Positions 1 through 9,786 of a stretch of 64,000 nt of DNA are shown one piece after another. Origin of the DNA: Nereocystis luetkeana (taxonomy: Eukaryota; Sar; Phaeophyceae; Laminariales; Laminariaceae); NCBI GenBank assembly GCA_031213475.1, contig JARUPZ010000025.1, positions 3,112,077 to 3,176,076 on the forward strand, read 5' to 3'. The translations under genes were made by a program, and so were the position numbers. The first letter of the stretch is position 1. The number at the start of each line of letters is the position of its first letter. The notes beneath the pieces are model-generated. The model saw only the letters and a program-made list of their open reading frames with translations. It did not search any database and was not told the origin of the DNA.

Positions 1-266
1 CTCCAGCTCTTGCGGCAGAAATATGTGGGAGTGGGTACCAGGTCGTAGCTGATTCGTACGCCTAGCGTCGTTTGCCAACGGCCGGTCAATAAATACGTAG
101 TCAAAATATTCGAGGAAAACGTATATTTACTGCCAGGTGGCTTGTAGGAGAAGAAGACGATGGTGTAGCGACCCCAAGCCACAGCAGTGTTGATTGATTT
201 TCTCAGCTAGAAGATGATGATGGTGAGGAAAGGTAGAGTGAGCTCAATAGGGAGCGGTGCGCGTGT

Positions 267-436
267 CCTCTTGGAAGTTTATCGAAGTTCAGCGCTTCTT
301 TATCAGATAGCAGAACGTTGGTCGGGAGGTATTTTCTATGCCGCTGTAGTGCCGACTGTAAAGCAATCTCTCTGGGGCGGACAGCCCTCTTGGAATTTTA
401 TCGAAGTTCAGCGCTTCTTTATCAGATAGCAGAACG
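267..436. repeat. Local 51 bp direct duplication, 119 bp apart, unit 1 only
   Basis: The stretch 267-317 recurs at 386-436 with one or two changes. Units 2, 3 and 4 have a single copy, so unit 1 carries about 119 extra bases here. Either unit 1 gained a duplication or the ancestor of units 2-4 lost one between direct repeats. Confidence 0.85.
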
Positions 437-1226
437 CTTATCGGGTGTTAACTTCTGTACCACTGTTGCTCTGAGTGGCTGGGGCTTCAGAGCTTCGTAA
501 CCACAGCGGTGCTGTGGGTTTTGACGAAATTGTCCTTGGCCGCGAACAGCAGATACATATTCGACGTGTTCATCGAGGGTTTCGCATTGTCTAGGCCCCT
601 CCGCCATGGATGGTCCTATCAGAAAATTGTAAAGCCAGGGACTCCTGTGGCTGACACTATCGCGCTTGCCAGGAGTTTGCATTTACACCACTGTCGCCTG
701 GGCATTCCAAGGTTCCTAAAACTATGCCTCGCACAGCGCCTAACCTCAGCGTGCTGGGTTGGGTTGAAGTTTCCTTTGATGGCGTACAGCAGTATACCAA
801 TCGACTTTGAGTCGAGATTTCAAAAGTTGGCGTCCACACTTCGTATGAGCAATATGTCAGGAGGTGATATATGCGCAGACCTCCAACAACGCAGTGATGC
901 TCGCTGTGTATGCCGCACTGGTGCCACGGTTCTGACTGCAATATGTTATTACAGCAGTCAGTTGTTAGCATACAGACGCTTATCTATGCGGCACCCTCTG
1001 GATGCACGCAGTATAATTGGTACGGCTCACTCTTATGTTTGATGTTTATGTTGTACTTGAATGATTCTAGAGCAGTAGGAGTAGCAGCAGCCAGGTACGG
1101 TATTAATGGTAGGTACCAGCACTGCGGTGTGGATAACTTGATGTATTCTCCTCGGAGAAACTATTGATAGCACTGTAGTTCTCGTTCCAACGGTGGTGGG
1201 GGGTCACAGACCTACGCAGGCTGCTA
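437..1226. other. No supported gene; possible 5' side of the retroelement fossil
   Basis: Short open stretches occur on both strands but none has recognisable domains, and they are broken differently in the copies. The retroelement fossil of the preceding unit runs leftward from higher coordinates, so its 5' part may extend here on the minus strand. I could not recognise gag or LTR sequence to prove that. The equivalents are 18366-19153, 36786-37573 and 55638-56425. Confidence 0.4.
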
Positions 1227-1337
1227 TTACGGGCGACCATAGTAAATAGGGCCTACGGTTCAGACACAAACCTATATATATATCTATACTCATTTTTAAC
1301 AACATTATTTGGTCCTATTTACTCTGGTCCCCCGTAA
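1227..1337. mobile_element. MITE with TTACGGG...CCCCCGTAA terminal inverted repeats (family T, locus A, unit 1)
   Basis: The left end TTACGGGCGACCATAG and the right end CTGGTCCCCCGTAA are inverted copies of each other, and the match continues inward through AGTAAATAGG and CCTATTTACT. A TA precedes the left end, as expected for a TA target duplication; the right flank is no longer TA. The element is 111 bp and has no coding capacity. The same ends occur at 12445-12548 and 15827-15912, so this is a small non-autonomous DNA transposon family, perhaps Tc1/mariner-like because of the TA target. Confidence 0.8.
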
Positions 1338-1390
1338 GGGCGCATTTCGCCGGGGGCTTTTATTATTTTCAATTTGTTTTTCTTTTTCTT

Positions 1391-1447
1391 TTTTCTAGTT
1401 TGATTTGCATCTGATCGGCCGAACGACCAAGCAGGCAAACTAGAAAA
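1391..1447. repeat. 12 bp perfect inverted repeat (hairpin-capable)
   Basis: TTTTCTAGTTTG at 1391-1402 is matched by CAAACTAGAAAA at 1436-1447, with a 33-base loop. The same arms are intact at 19317-19373, 37737-37793 and 56589-56645. The function is unknown; it may be the core of an old small transposon. Confidence 0.7.
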
Positions 1448-1502
1448 TTTGAATTTGAGTCAAAAGTATTTTCGGACTTTTTTCGTGTGATTTATTTCCA
1501 TT

Positions 1503-1721
1503 TCAATTTGGAATTTGGGAGTTCCTCGGTCTTGACATAGTATGTTCATGATGGGTCATCACCTTCGGTGGAGTCTGGGGCGTTTCTTGGCCACTTCGGT
1601 GACCACGATCAAAGCGATTAAACGCAAACCTGAACGAGAGGTGATTTAATGCAATCGCCGCACCCACGCCCACAGACCATAGCACACCGTTCCCCGGCGG
1701 TGGCGCCTCAAAATCAATCAT
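1503..1721 (-). CDS. Uncertain small ORF, 72 aa, one hydrophobic segment
   Basis: I do not recognise this protein. It starts MIDFEAPPPG, followed by a short hydrophobic stretch (about residues 12-25, GVLWSVGVGAAIAL) and a polar, histidine-rich tail. Units 2 and 3 keep the same frame with few changes. In unit 4 a one-base length difference and neighbouring substitutions give a different 53-residue ending. No splice partners or regulatory signals are clear. It could be a small membrane protein, an exon of a larger gene, or chance. Confidence 0.25.
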   Translation of the reverse strand: MIDFEAPPPGNGVLWSVGVGAAIALNHLSFRFAFNRFDRGHRSGQETPQTPPKVMTHHEHTMSRPRNSQIPN

Positions 1722-2181
1722 GGCGGCCGCAATCCCAAGTTTTCATCCTGCTCGATCGTCCAACAATGATTAATCACGAAACCCCAGCAAACGAGGAAAT
1801 AAACGGAGGATACGCTCGAGACCTCGATATCTGCATCATCACCACTGCTGCTCTCCGCACGTGGCGCTTGGGGGCTTCCTCCGCCCACCCAAGACACCCT
1901 GAGAGTGATAGCTTCCCATCCTGCGCGACCAAAAAGATAAGGAGGCCGGCGGCGGCGCGCACGCGGCAGCCCAAACCTTCGCTTTCGTCTACGCGCGTCG
2001 TTGTTTGTCGGCTGAGCGTTGTGTGACGCGGCTCATTTTTTCGAAATCTCTTTTTTTTTTACAAGTAGTACGCTGTTCCCCGATAGGACACAAACACGTT
2101 TTTTTTTTAAGTCAAATTAAAAATTCGTGAAATTGAAAATTTACTTCCGTATAGCGTTTCCCGTTAAGATGAGCCCTAATT
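1722..2181. other. No supported gene; GC-rich then T-rich sequence
   Basis: This stretch is relatively GC-rich to about 2030, then has a T-run at 2050-2060 and another near 2100. If the minus-strand ORF at 1503-1721 is real, this would be its upstream region. Overlapping short ORFs on both strands show no domain. Confidence 0.4.
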
Positions 2182-2398
2182 GTTGTACAGTGGAAATACG
2201 GGGGGCACTGTGTTGTCAGCCCCGGGCTACTAAAAAAGGAACGAAAACGAGACGGAAATGTATCGTATTGGCGTGGACGGGGGTTTCCATAAACGTTGTA
2301 AAATGGAAATGCGAGGGGCACTGTATAATCAGCCCCGGGGTACAAGAAAAGGGACGAAAACGAGACGGAAAAGTATCGTATACGAATCCGTGGACGGA
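2182..2398. repeat. Direct repeat, two ~100 bp copies with a 113 bp period (unit 1)
   Basis: The segment beginning GTTGTACAGTGGAAAT at 2182 recurs as GTTGTAAAATGGAAAT at 2295. Both then read through GGGGCACTGT, CAGCCCCGGG and ACGAAAACGAGACGGAAA. Long ORFs that cross this region on either strand are products of the repeat rather than genes. Confidence 0.85.
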
Positions 2399-2460
2399 GC
2401 TTCTGTGTGAAATGACGAAGGAAGAGCAGGTGCGGGTCTGTGTGACACTGCGATGAACAG

Positions 2461-2640
2461 CAGGACCCACGCACAGCACACAGCGCACACCAAAAGCACA
2501 CAGCACACACCTAACACGCGGAGTGTACGGCACACACAGCAAGAACACAGAACACACAGCAAACACACGGGGGAACCACTGAGCACACAGCAGGCACACA
2601 GAACACGGAAAATAGCACGCCGCACAGAGGGCGCACACCC
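2461..2640. repeat. CA-rich low-complexity tract (unit 1)
   Basis: The tract is an irregular run of CACACAG, CACAC and GAACACA words with low G+T content on the plus strand. It varies in length between units: unit 2 has an extra CACACAGGACA segment. The cysteine-rich minus-strand reading is an artefact of this composition. Confidence 0.85.
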
Positions 2641-3029
2641 AACGCTGGTATAATACTGGTGGATCCCTACCGTTCCGTATCAGTTTCGTTAATCATAGGT
2701 TTGTGGGACTGCGCTGGTATACTGGTGGGTCCCTAGCGCTCCAAATCAGTATCGGGGAGCCTAGGCTCTAGAAGGACTGCGCTGGTATATTGATTGGTGT
2801 GGTCTCTACCGCTCCAAATCCGTATCGGGGAACCTAAGCTATAGTGGGACTGCGCTGGTAACTTGGTGGGTCGCTGCCGCTCTCCAGATCAATCCCGGGG
2901 AACCTAGGCTATAGTAGGATTGCGCTGGTGTATTGGTGGGTCGCTACCTCTCGAGATTTATCTTGGGAATCATAGGTTGGTGGGACTGCGCTGCTATGCA
3001 ATGGTGGGACTGCGCTGGTACACTCTGGC
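2641..3029. repeat. Minisatellite, ~75 bp period, about 5 copies (unit 1)
   Basis: The core words GGGACTGCGCTGGTAT, GGTGGGTC, CTACCGCTCC and ATCGGGGA recur in order about five times with drift, and shorter partial copies close the array. Units 2-4 have about three copies over 282 bp against 389 bp here, so the copy number changed after the units duplicated. Confidence 0.9.
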
Positions 3030-4078
3030 GGGTGCAAACTCGAACGTATTAGATAAGATAAAATATAAATTTATTTTTATATATATTTATATATATAAAC
3101 TCCAAGCTTTTCCAATAACGGACAAAAGTAATCGTTTAGAACAAAAAATTAAATATACGACGAATTTGAGTTTGACTGATCAAACACAGACCATCCCCAG
3201 CAAGTCTAAATGAACCCTGATACATACGCATGTCATGTGTGTGGGAGTTCGATAAAATTGCGGGAAACGGTTTAGTTCATCCGTACAATTTGGGCATGAA
3301 GGATGAAACGCTTACGGTTGAAACAAGGCCTACCTAATGATGGGGATAAGATGAACGCGGTGATATACAGAGTAAGTTATATTTCGGCCGTCACGAACTT
3401 GTCACCCACCTGCGCACACTCTCGCCACATGGCCAGACCCCACTAGGCCGCTGGCTGTTACTCTTCATTAATACAACCTCTTGAACAATATTTCCATGAT
3501 ATATCTGTAATTTATCATGTACTTCACAGGTATAAACCACCCTTGTAGGGTTACGAATATACATCTGACATACGTAAAAACACCAAGTTGAAATAACCCG
3601 AGCAAAGTCTTTCATAAGCACGTTTTCTGATGTTTTCTACAGGAGACCCCCATTTCTATTCCTTGTAACGCGCGAAAGGCCTCGGAACGTTCCTTGGGCC
3701 TGCAGCGAAACTTGTTTCACGTTTCATTGTACGTGTTGCGGAATTTCGCAACACGTCTACATAGATGGAGTGGATCCAGGTGATGTCGCCCGAACGTTGC
3801 GCTGACGCCAGAACGAGAAAAAAATATTAGCCCTGGTGCATGCCAGATAATACCTGAAGAACTTTCACCACCCCCAACCCAAAGTTCAGCGTAGATATTT
3901 TTTCCCCATCGCTTCCACTTTTTTTTCAAAACCGCAGTCCCGTTTCGAGGATAAGTACTTTTGTAATATATATGGGTGGTTTGTCCCCAAAACGATCCTG
4001 CAGTAGTTCTTAAAGGGTTAACTCGTGGGATCAGCGATCTTCCGGACGAGCCATGGTGTGATTGATGACAAGTACTCT
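3030..4078. other. No gene seen; AT-rich intergenic sequence
   Basis: This contains TA microsatellite sequence near 3060-3100 and otherwise unique sequence, with only short unsupported ORFs. The copies in other units are alignable with many small changes, as expected for unconstrained DNA. Confidence 0.5.
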
Positions 4079-4104
4079 AATATATATATATATATATATA
4101 TATA
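4079..4104. repeat. TA microsatellite (unit 1)
   Basis: About 13 TA dinucleotides occur here. In units 2-4 the same position is shorter and contains the nonamer TACCAGGTA inside the TA run (21898, and equivalents in units 3 and 4). Confidence 0.9.
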
Positions 4105-5884
4105 CGGTATATGTCGTGTTTTCTCCCCCCAATACGAGCCTTCCCTTTTTATGCAAATTGGGTTCATTGCGCAGTCCCACGGCTCGTATATTGGTTATAT
4201 TTAGTTCACGCTCTCGCGCGTCGGCCAAGTCGGATACAAGGAAGAAACACGGAAAAATGTCAAACCGAAAATATTGAAAACAAAATGAGAAATGACGAGG
4301 AGAAAGAGAAGACAAAACACGACAACAATCGTACGTCGTATTAATGGAATGTTATTAAAGATTGATCATGTGCCACTATGTAGGTTTTATAGGGATTTTG
4401 ACCGTCATGTGGAACGAACGCCAATTCGCCGAATACAAAAGAAAACGCACCCGAAAGTTCGGTAGCTCGGAAAAGGCCAGCACATATAAATGGGATGTAG
4501 ACGAGACATATCACGCACCTTGCAAGTTTGAGTATTAACTATGAATAATATCAAGTATATAACCAGTCGAACTCACGGCTGACATATTTCATCATTTAAA
4601 AAATATATATGTATATATATACCTGGTACCAACCCGGTGCTACTGTGTGCCAAACCCATGCTGTTGCTGACCCCAGCAAGATGAAAAGCATGTAAATGTC
4701 ACATTCGGTTCCACAGACCTCCGTTGTTACTGGAACCTCGAACTCCCAGATGTATTCCTACAGGAAATAGTCAGTATTTAGCAACATGGACCGACATATA
4801 TAGGGGACATAGCATACAAACAGATTGATGGAGTTGAGATTTATATACAAATACCATCCCTTCTACTCTGGTTGATAATTTACTGGATAGAGTAGGTTGG
4901 TTTGGTTGAATTGGTAGGATTTGTGGGGATGTTGGGGATATGGGTTGAATTCATCAGTTTCACAATAAAAAAGGGACGCACAATAAGGTCACACGAAAGG
5001 GGAGATGCAACGAAACACGCAAGCAACCAGGGAGAATGCGCAAACAGGTGTCTCCCATTATCAGGCAGGCAGACATGAAAAGGGAGCACATCGGCCCAAT
5101 GTGATCCCAATGAATGGGCGTTTCACCCAACATGGGGCAACGACGTTTTGCCGTACGTATGCAGGAGATGCAACAAGATACGCGGTAGTTCGGCCAAGGA
5201 TAGCGAATATACCTATGACAAGTAAGTGCTGTCTGATGACGTGGTGGGCAAGAGCAACGCCGACAGGAGATAATCCTAGTTTTGGGTCGCGACCACCCCC
5301 ACCCCCCACGCACCTCCCCGCACACACTCACACCACCCCCTCACCTCACTCCTCAACACCAACAGGGCCAACCCAGCCAAACACACACATCATCTTACAG
5401 CCGAAAACCAATAGCGCTCACAACCCACCACGCCATCTGCCGGCGCGCGCGAAAGGTAAGAGCAGTACGTGTATGCAGTACAGGACGCTCCCGGAAAAGC
5501 GCGCTATCATAAATAGTAGACTTCACGGTGTGTTACGTGGTTGTTCCCTGAAGGTGCTCCTACATACTAAAACGAAACCACCCGGCAACACTTCATACAT
5601 CTATATATTTCTGTTTTGTAGTATTCCGTAAAGCAGTGTCTTCTCCCTTCCTCTGTCGCTACTCAGATTTTCGTCAACTAGTAAATGAGTTGTCCCTCGC
5701 CTTACTCCGTGTGGTAGGCGCACCGCGTTTTCGCCACGACAAGGGTTCAGCACCTTCTTCTGCCCTCGTCGACGTGTTTTGTCACTCTTAGATTTCTGTC
5801 CGGCTTCTCTTTTTTGGACTTACGCTCAATCACTGCAACTCTTCAGTTTATTTTAGGAACGTTTTTATACTTCGTACGACGAGT
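4105..5884. other. No gene seen; intergenic
   Basis: The stretch holds a TA microsatellite at about 4603-4622 ending in TACCTGGTA (4620-4628), and a C-rich/CA-rich tract at about 5290-5400. No ORF shows a domain or conserved reading frame. Confidence 0.45.
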
Positions 5885-5978
5885 ATGCATGCACTCGGTG
5901 AGAGACTATACTCGACTCAACGAAATCGAACCTGGTAGGCACGCGAACCACTGAACGAGCCATCGGGGGGACGGGGCT
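5885..5978 (-). mobile_element. tRNA-derived SINE head, minus strand (locus S1, unit 1)
   Basis: On the reverse complement, GATGGCTCGTTCAGTGG fits a Pol III A box (TRGCNNAGYNGG-like), and about 40 bases later GAGTCGAGTATAGTC resembles a B box, followed by CTCTCACCGAGTGCATGC. The motif GAGTGCATRC just past the B box is shared with the other minus-strand SINE heads in the unit, which marks a family. No poly(A) tail or target duplication is clear, so the copy is old. Confidence 0.6.
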
Positions 5979-6338
5979 GGCAGAATTAAAACGAGCTGTG
6001 CTGAAGTTACACATGACTACACTACTATAGTGTACGTACATCATACCAGGTACGTAAACGTACATTTCGTTTCAGGCGTTGATTGGGAATATTCCCTCGC
6101 GAGAATTATTTCCCTTAATTTTACACAACGTCAAACCTCTGTTATTCGGTGAGGACCTGGTGCTGTAACATACCAGGTACCTAGGGTAACACAATCTTCT
6201 AGAGCTCCGCGATCGAAGAGAGTAGTAGTAGCAGGTGTTCGTCGATCGTTGCATGGGTGGACAGCGGGTGCAGTGCAGAACGATGACCGCCTTCTGTACT
6301 TACTTGGGAATCAAAGCCACCGACGGAAAAAGCTTGAC
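5979..6338. other. No gene seen; carries two TACCAGGTA motifs
   Basis: The nonamer TACCAGGTA occurs at 6044-6052 and 6171-6179 in otherwise non-coding sequence. Nothing else was recognised. Confidence 0.5.
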
Positions 6339-6424
6339 CCTTTTTGTACTGCGGTCCTGTTTTAAGCGAAATCCAATCAAATACCATGTAGATTGTCCCA
6401 AAACGGGACTGCGGTCCTAAAAGG
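6339..6424. mobile_element. 86 bp short inverted-repeat element CCTTTT...AAAAGG (unit 1)
   Basis: The left arm reads CCTTTT, GTACTGCGGTCC, TGTTTTAAG and the right arm reads, inverted, CCTTTTAGGACCGCAGTCC, CGTTTTGGG. The pairing covers about 28 bases with a few mismatches around a ~30-base centre. It may be a very short MITE or a conserved hairpin. It occurs once per unit at the same place. Confidence 0.6.
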
Positions 6425-6535
6425 ATTCAGTACTTGCTACTACTCTGTGGGCGGAAATATTCGGACTGTTTAGACCTATAGTATGCCAATGGTACAGCAA
6501 AGTTCAAAAGTTTGTTTCAAATATATGGCTATAGA

Positions 6536-6631
6536 AAAATAGCCGAAACATTTCTCGTACCGCCGCTATCGGGAAAAAATATAAAAACAGCCGAAACATT
6601 TCTCGTACCGCCGCTGTCGGGAAAATATATA
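6536..6631. repeat. 48 bp tandem duplication, unit 1 only
   Basis: AGCCGAAACATTTCTCGTACC begins at 6541 and again at 6589 with matching flanks, giving two 48 bp copies. Units 2-4 have one copy. Confidence 0.85.
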
Positions 6632-7627
6632 GATATATATATTTATTTATTTCTTCCCCCCAACGGCTGCAGGCGGCGCAATTTGTTTTCTCTGGGTGCA
6701 AATTGTCAATACGGTGATAGAAACCAGCTCTTGCGATGATCGACGCTCTATTTCGACATAGACTCAGCCCAGGGCCAACCCGCTCCGAATTTGGCAAGGC
6801 CAACGAACGAATATAGATGATGGTCTCGAAGATATCATGTGGACTCATGGTCTAGGGGGCGAGAGCTTGCCGGCGGCGTCCTACGGTATCCTCCCAAACC
6901 TGAACAAAAGCGTATTTTTTGTCATTCGAGACGGACGGAGAAGTTTGGTCTTCTGTTTTGTGCAAACCAGCGGCCAAATGTTTTTTTTTATCTTACGCCT
7001 GGTCAGCTCCCGCAACATGACACCGGCCATGGTGTAAAGATATTGACCCTAGGGTGGGTCGGAGCCCCTAACGAGCGCACTCCGTTCAGAATTCATGACG
7101 CAGTCGTTAAATTTGTGGATCGATGTCTGTCGAGGTCTTGGAATCTCGCCGCTTCGAACCAAAGATCGGCCTGGGTTTTTCTCAAGACGATGTTGGCCCA
7201 ACATCGGCCCCAGATTTGATTTTTTCGGGCTTTTCCAAACGTAAGTAAGTGAGGAACTTTTTGTTTTTTTACGTGGCCCATAGGGAGCGTGTTCTGTTTT
7301 GTTTTGGCGGGTATCTTTCAAATTCATAACTTTTCTTGAAACTTCGCTGTACCATTGGCATAGGTCTTTTATCGGTCAATATGGAGACTTGTTTTTTTTT
7401 TTTTCATCACTTTTACTTTCCAGCTTTACTTCTAGGAGGTTTTACCCTCAACGAGGTTCTGGACAAGCCGTGGTCACAGGTCTCTACCCTTCTCCCTCTC
7501 GCTACGCGCCTTCATTTTTTATCGCGCATAGGATTCAGCATTCCCACTGCTCGTCGATTTTCATCGAATGTACCTAACTCACGAACTCACCCTTTCCGCT
7601 AATCATTTTTTCGAAAAAAAGCCCTAC
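6632..7627. other. No supported gene; intergenic
   Basis: Several overlapping ORFs of 60-126 codons run on both strands, but none has a recognisable domain, and reading frames are not kept between unit 1 and units 2-4. Confidence 0.45.
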
Positions 7628-7712
7628 GAGCATACACTCGGAGAACCTTGAACCCACGAAATTGATCTTAACAGGCGCGCGGACCACCCACCAAGGCATC
7701 GGGGACGCCGGC
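7628..7712 (-). mobile_element. tRNA-derived SINE head, minus strand (locus S2, unit 1)
   Basis: The reverse complement begins GCCGGCGTCCCCGATGCC, followed by an A-box-like TTGGTGGGTGG and a B-box-like GGGTTCAAGGTTCTCC, then GAGTGTATGCTCG. The head shares its layout and the GAGTGCATGC-type motif with locus S1. It is old and has no visible tail. Confidence 0.6.
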
Positions 7713-9744
7713 TAATGGGGTCCTTTTAATCGCGGTCAGATTTGCATCACATCTTGACAAGGATATCAGGGGCGTCCTTTAAAAAGAGATAACTATACAC
7801 CACAACTCCTATCGGTTGGAAGTAGAAACCGTTGCAACCATTGGGATCACATGACGAAATAGAGGAAAAAAAATGATGATCCTTATTTTCATTTTGTTTC
7901 ACTTGGTTCTAGTGACCTCTCCCCCCCCCCCCGCTGTCTAGCGACAAAATGTATGCTCCGCTTCACATCTTCTCTTGTTTTACCGGCGGGTGCCCACGAA
8001 GATGGAGTGAATCAATCCCTTACACACCAACATTATCAATATTGTGCGAAGATGTATTAGGATTAGTAGCGATGAAGGTGAGCGTATATAGCGAAGTGCG
8101 GGATAGCGGACAAACCAACAGTATTCCATATTTTTTAGAAATATTGGGTTGTATACTGCTGTAGGATAAAAAGATAAATTTGGTACCTACTTCTTATCCG
8201 TAGCTCCTCCTCCTGTTGTTGTTGCTGTACATCGTGTATTGCTATATGGGATCGTCGACCAAGACTGTGCATTGCCCGTATAATCACACAGGTGAGGTGT
8301 TAAAAACTTCTTACTTCGTCGGCCGGCATCCTCCTAACCCCGGTAGGAAACCCCTCGAACACAATATTTTAGCCAGAAACTCCGTTTATCCCATTTATTA
8401 TATGAAACTTCTGATTTTTTTGCGCTTGCCAATTTTCACTATAGCCGCTCTTCTGTTCTCTTACCCTTCTAATAATAGTCGTAACTCAGTCCAGGGGTAA
8501 AAGCATGACCCCCCCACCCCTCCTATCCTCTGTATATCGTGCTTCTTTTTTCTAGTAAGTGGTGTTCGAAACATCCGCCAGTTTCTCAAATATGTCACGC
8601 TCTGTTTAGGACGGCAAAATTTCGTGCCCAAGCTTTGGCGACTGACCGACTTGAAATTCCAATGTGCGATTTATCTGAAGTCGACAGTGTGTTTCATCTG
8701 TTCATAGCTGTTGTTGTGGTTTTGCTTCAGAGTGACGTCTGCCCCTTTTCTTTCCAAGAATTGGGAATTGACAGATACATTTACTTGGGCGGGCTACGGC
8801 GCTGATGGGCTGCATATTTATGTGGTACAGACGATACTCTCAATCGATAATTTACCACGTTATTGCGAGAAACATGACCATCGATGTCTACGACCAAACG
8901 TTGTGCACAACCGAAGGTTGTAGACGGCGTTTATCGATTTTCATGGCTGGCCTCAATAGATCGCAACATTCAGGAATCCAAAGGGTATAGGATCAACGTC
9001 TGTCCTTGCTTGCCATAGTGCTTTATGAGTTTCCTGCTCTCATACACCAATCGGCTCTTGGCGACAGTGGCCATCGATCTCCACGAAATGCACAGCATAA
9101 AAAACTATATGAGGAACGCCTCAATAATAACGGTATAGTTGCGTGGAGACGGCTACTGATGGGCACAGTCACGCATTTGTTGCTGGCGGCGATACCTATC
9201 AAAATACGCTGTCATGTATTACCTCTTTTTTAGTATCTGGGTGTGTGATCTCCTGGGAACTGCGAACGATTCCGTGATTCCGTGAAACAATTAAATGGCC
9301 GCTTCTGTTTACACCCACCCCGTCCTCATTGATATATATATGTGTGCTGATCCCATCTAAGCGAATGCCGTGACATTTCGATACTGCATCGCCTTCAGAC
9401 CTAGTGCCGCGGTCTGAGATTGTCCAATTCCGGTTTTGTCGGGCCGGCGCCGTTTTAACCTCCAGTAAGAATGATATCCCGTATATCGTTCACATTCGTC
9501 ACGTTTTCTCGGCATAGTTCACGGGCTTTCACCGAAAACAGACGATAGTTCATTGCTTGTAGAGCATGTCGCAAGGTACCAATAAGCGTCATCCGCGAAG
9601 CCTCCTAGCATCCTACGTTGCTTCGTGTGGCCGATTTACACACACATATGTATATACCTCTATATATATATATATACTTCGAAGTGTATATGCACTCATC
9701 GTTCACATCGATAGTTTTTAACCTCTTGTTTTCTGCACGATGTT
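7713..9744. other. No supported gene; sequence upstream of the secreted-protein gene
   Basis: There is a C run at about 7921-7931, a CTCCTCCTGTTGTTG stretch near 8206-8225 and TA microsatellites near 9335 and 9661-9675. The part 8550-8850 differs from unit 2 at only a few sites, less than its surroundings, and an 88-codon ORF (8539-8805) persists in unit 2 and unit 3. It has no recognised domain. The promoter of the downstream gene should lie at the right end of this stretch but no element stands out. Confidence 0.4.
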
Positions 9745-9786
9745 ATGTTCCACCGTTTCGAACACTTTCAGGAGAACTTCGCGAGA

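Noticed and set aside
2112-2638. Cysteine-rich minus-strand ORFs of up to 177 codons in each unit
   Set aside because: They read through the CA-rich tract and the 113 bp direct repeat; their composition follows from the repeats and there is no domain.
4880-5331. Minus-strand ORFs of 76-148 codons repeated in all units (for example 23424-23870)
   Set aside because: They cross a C/CA-rich tract, the frame differs between unit 1 and units 2-4, and no domain is recognisable.
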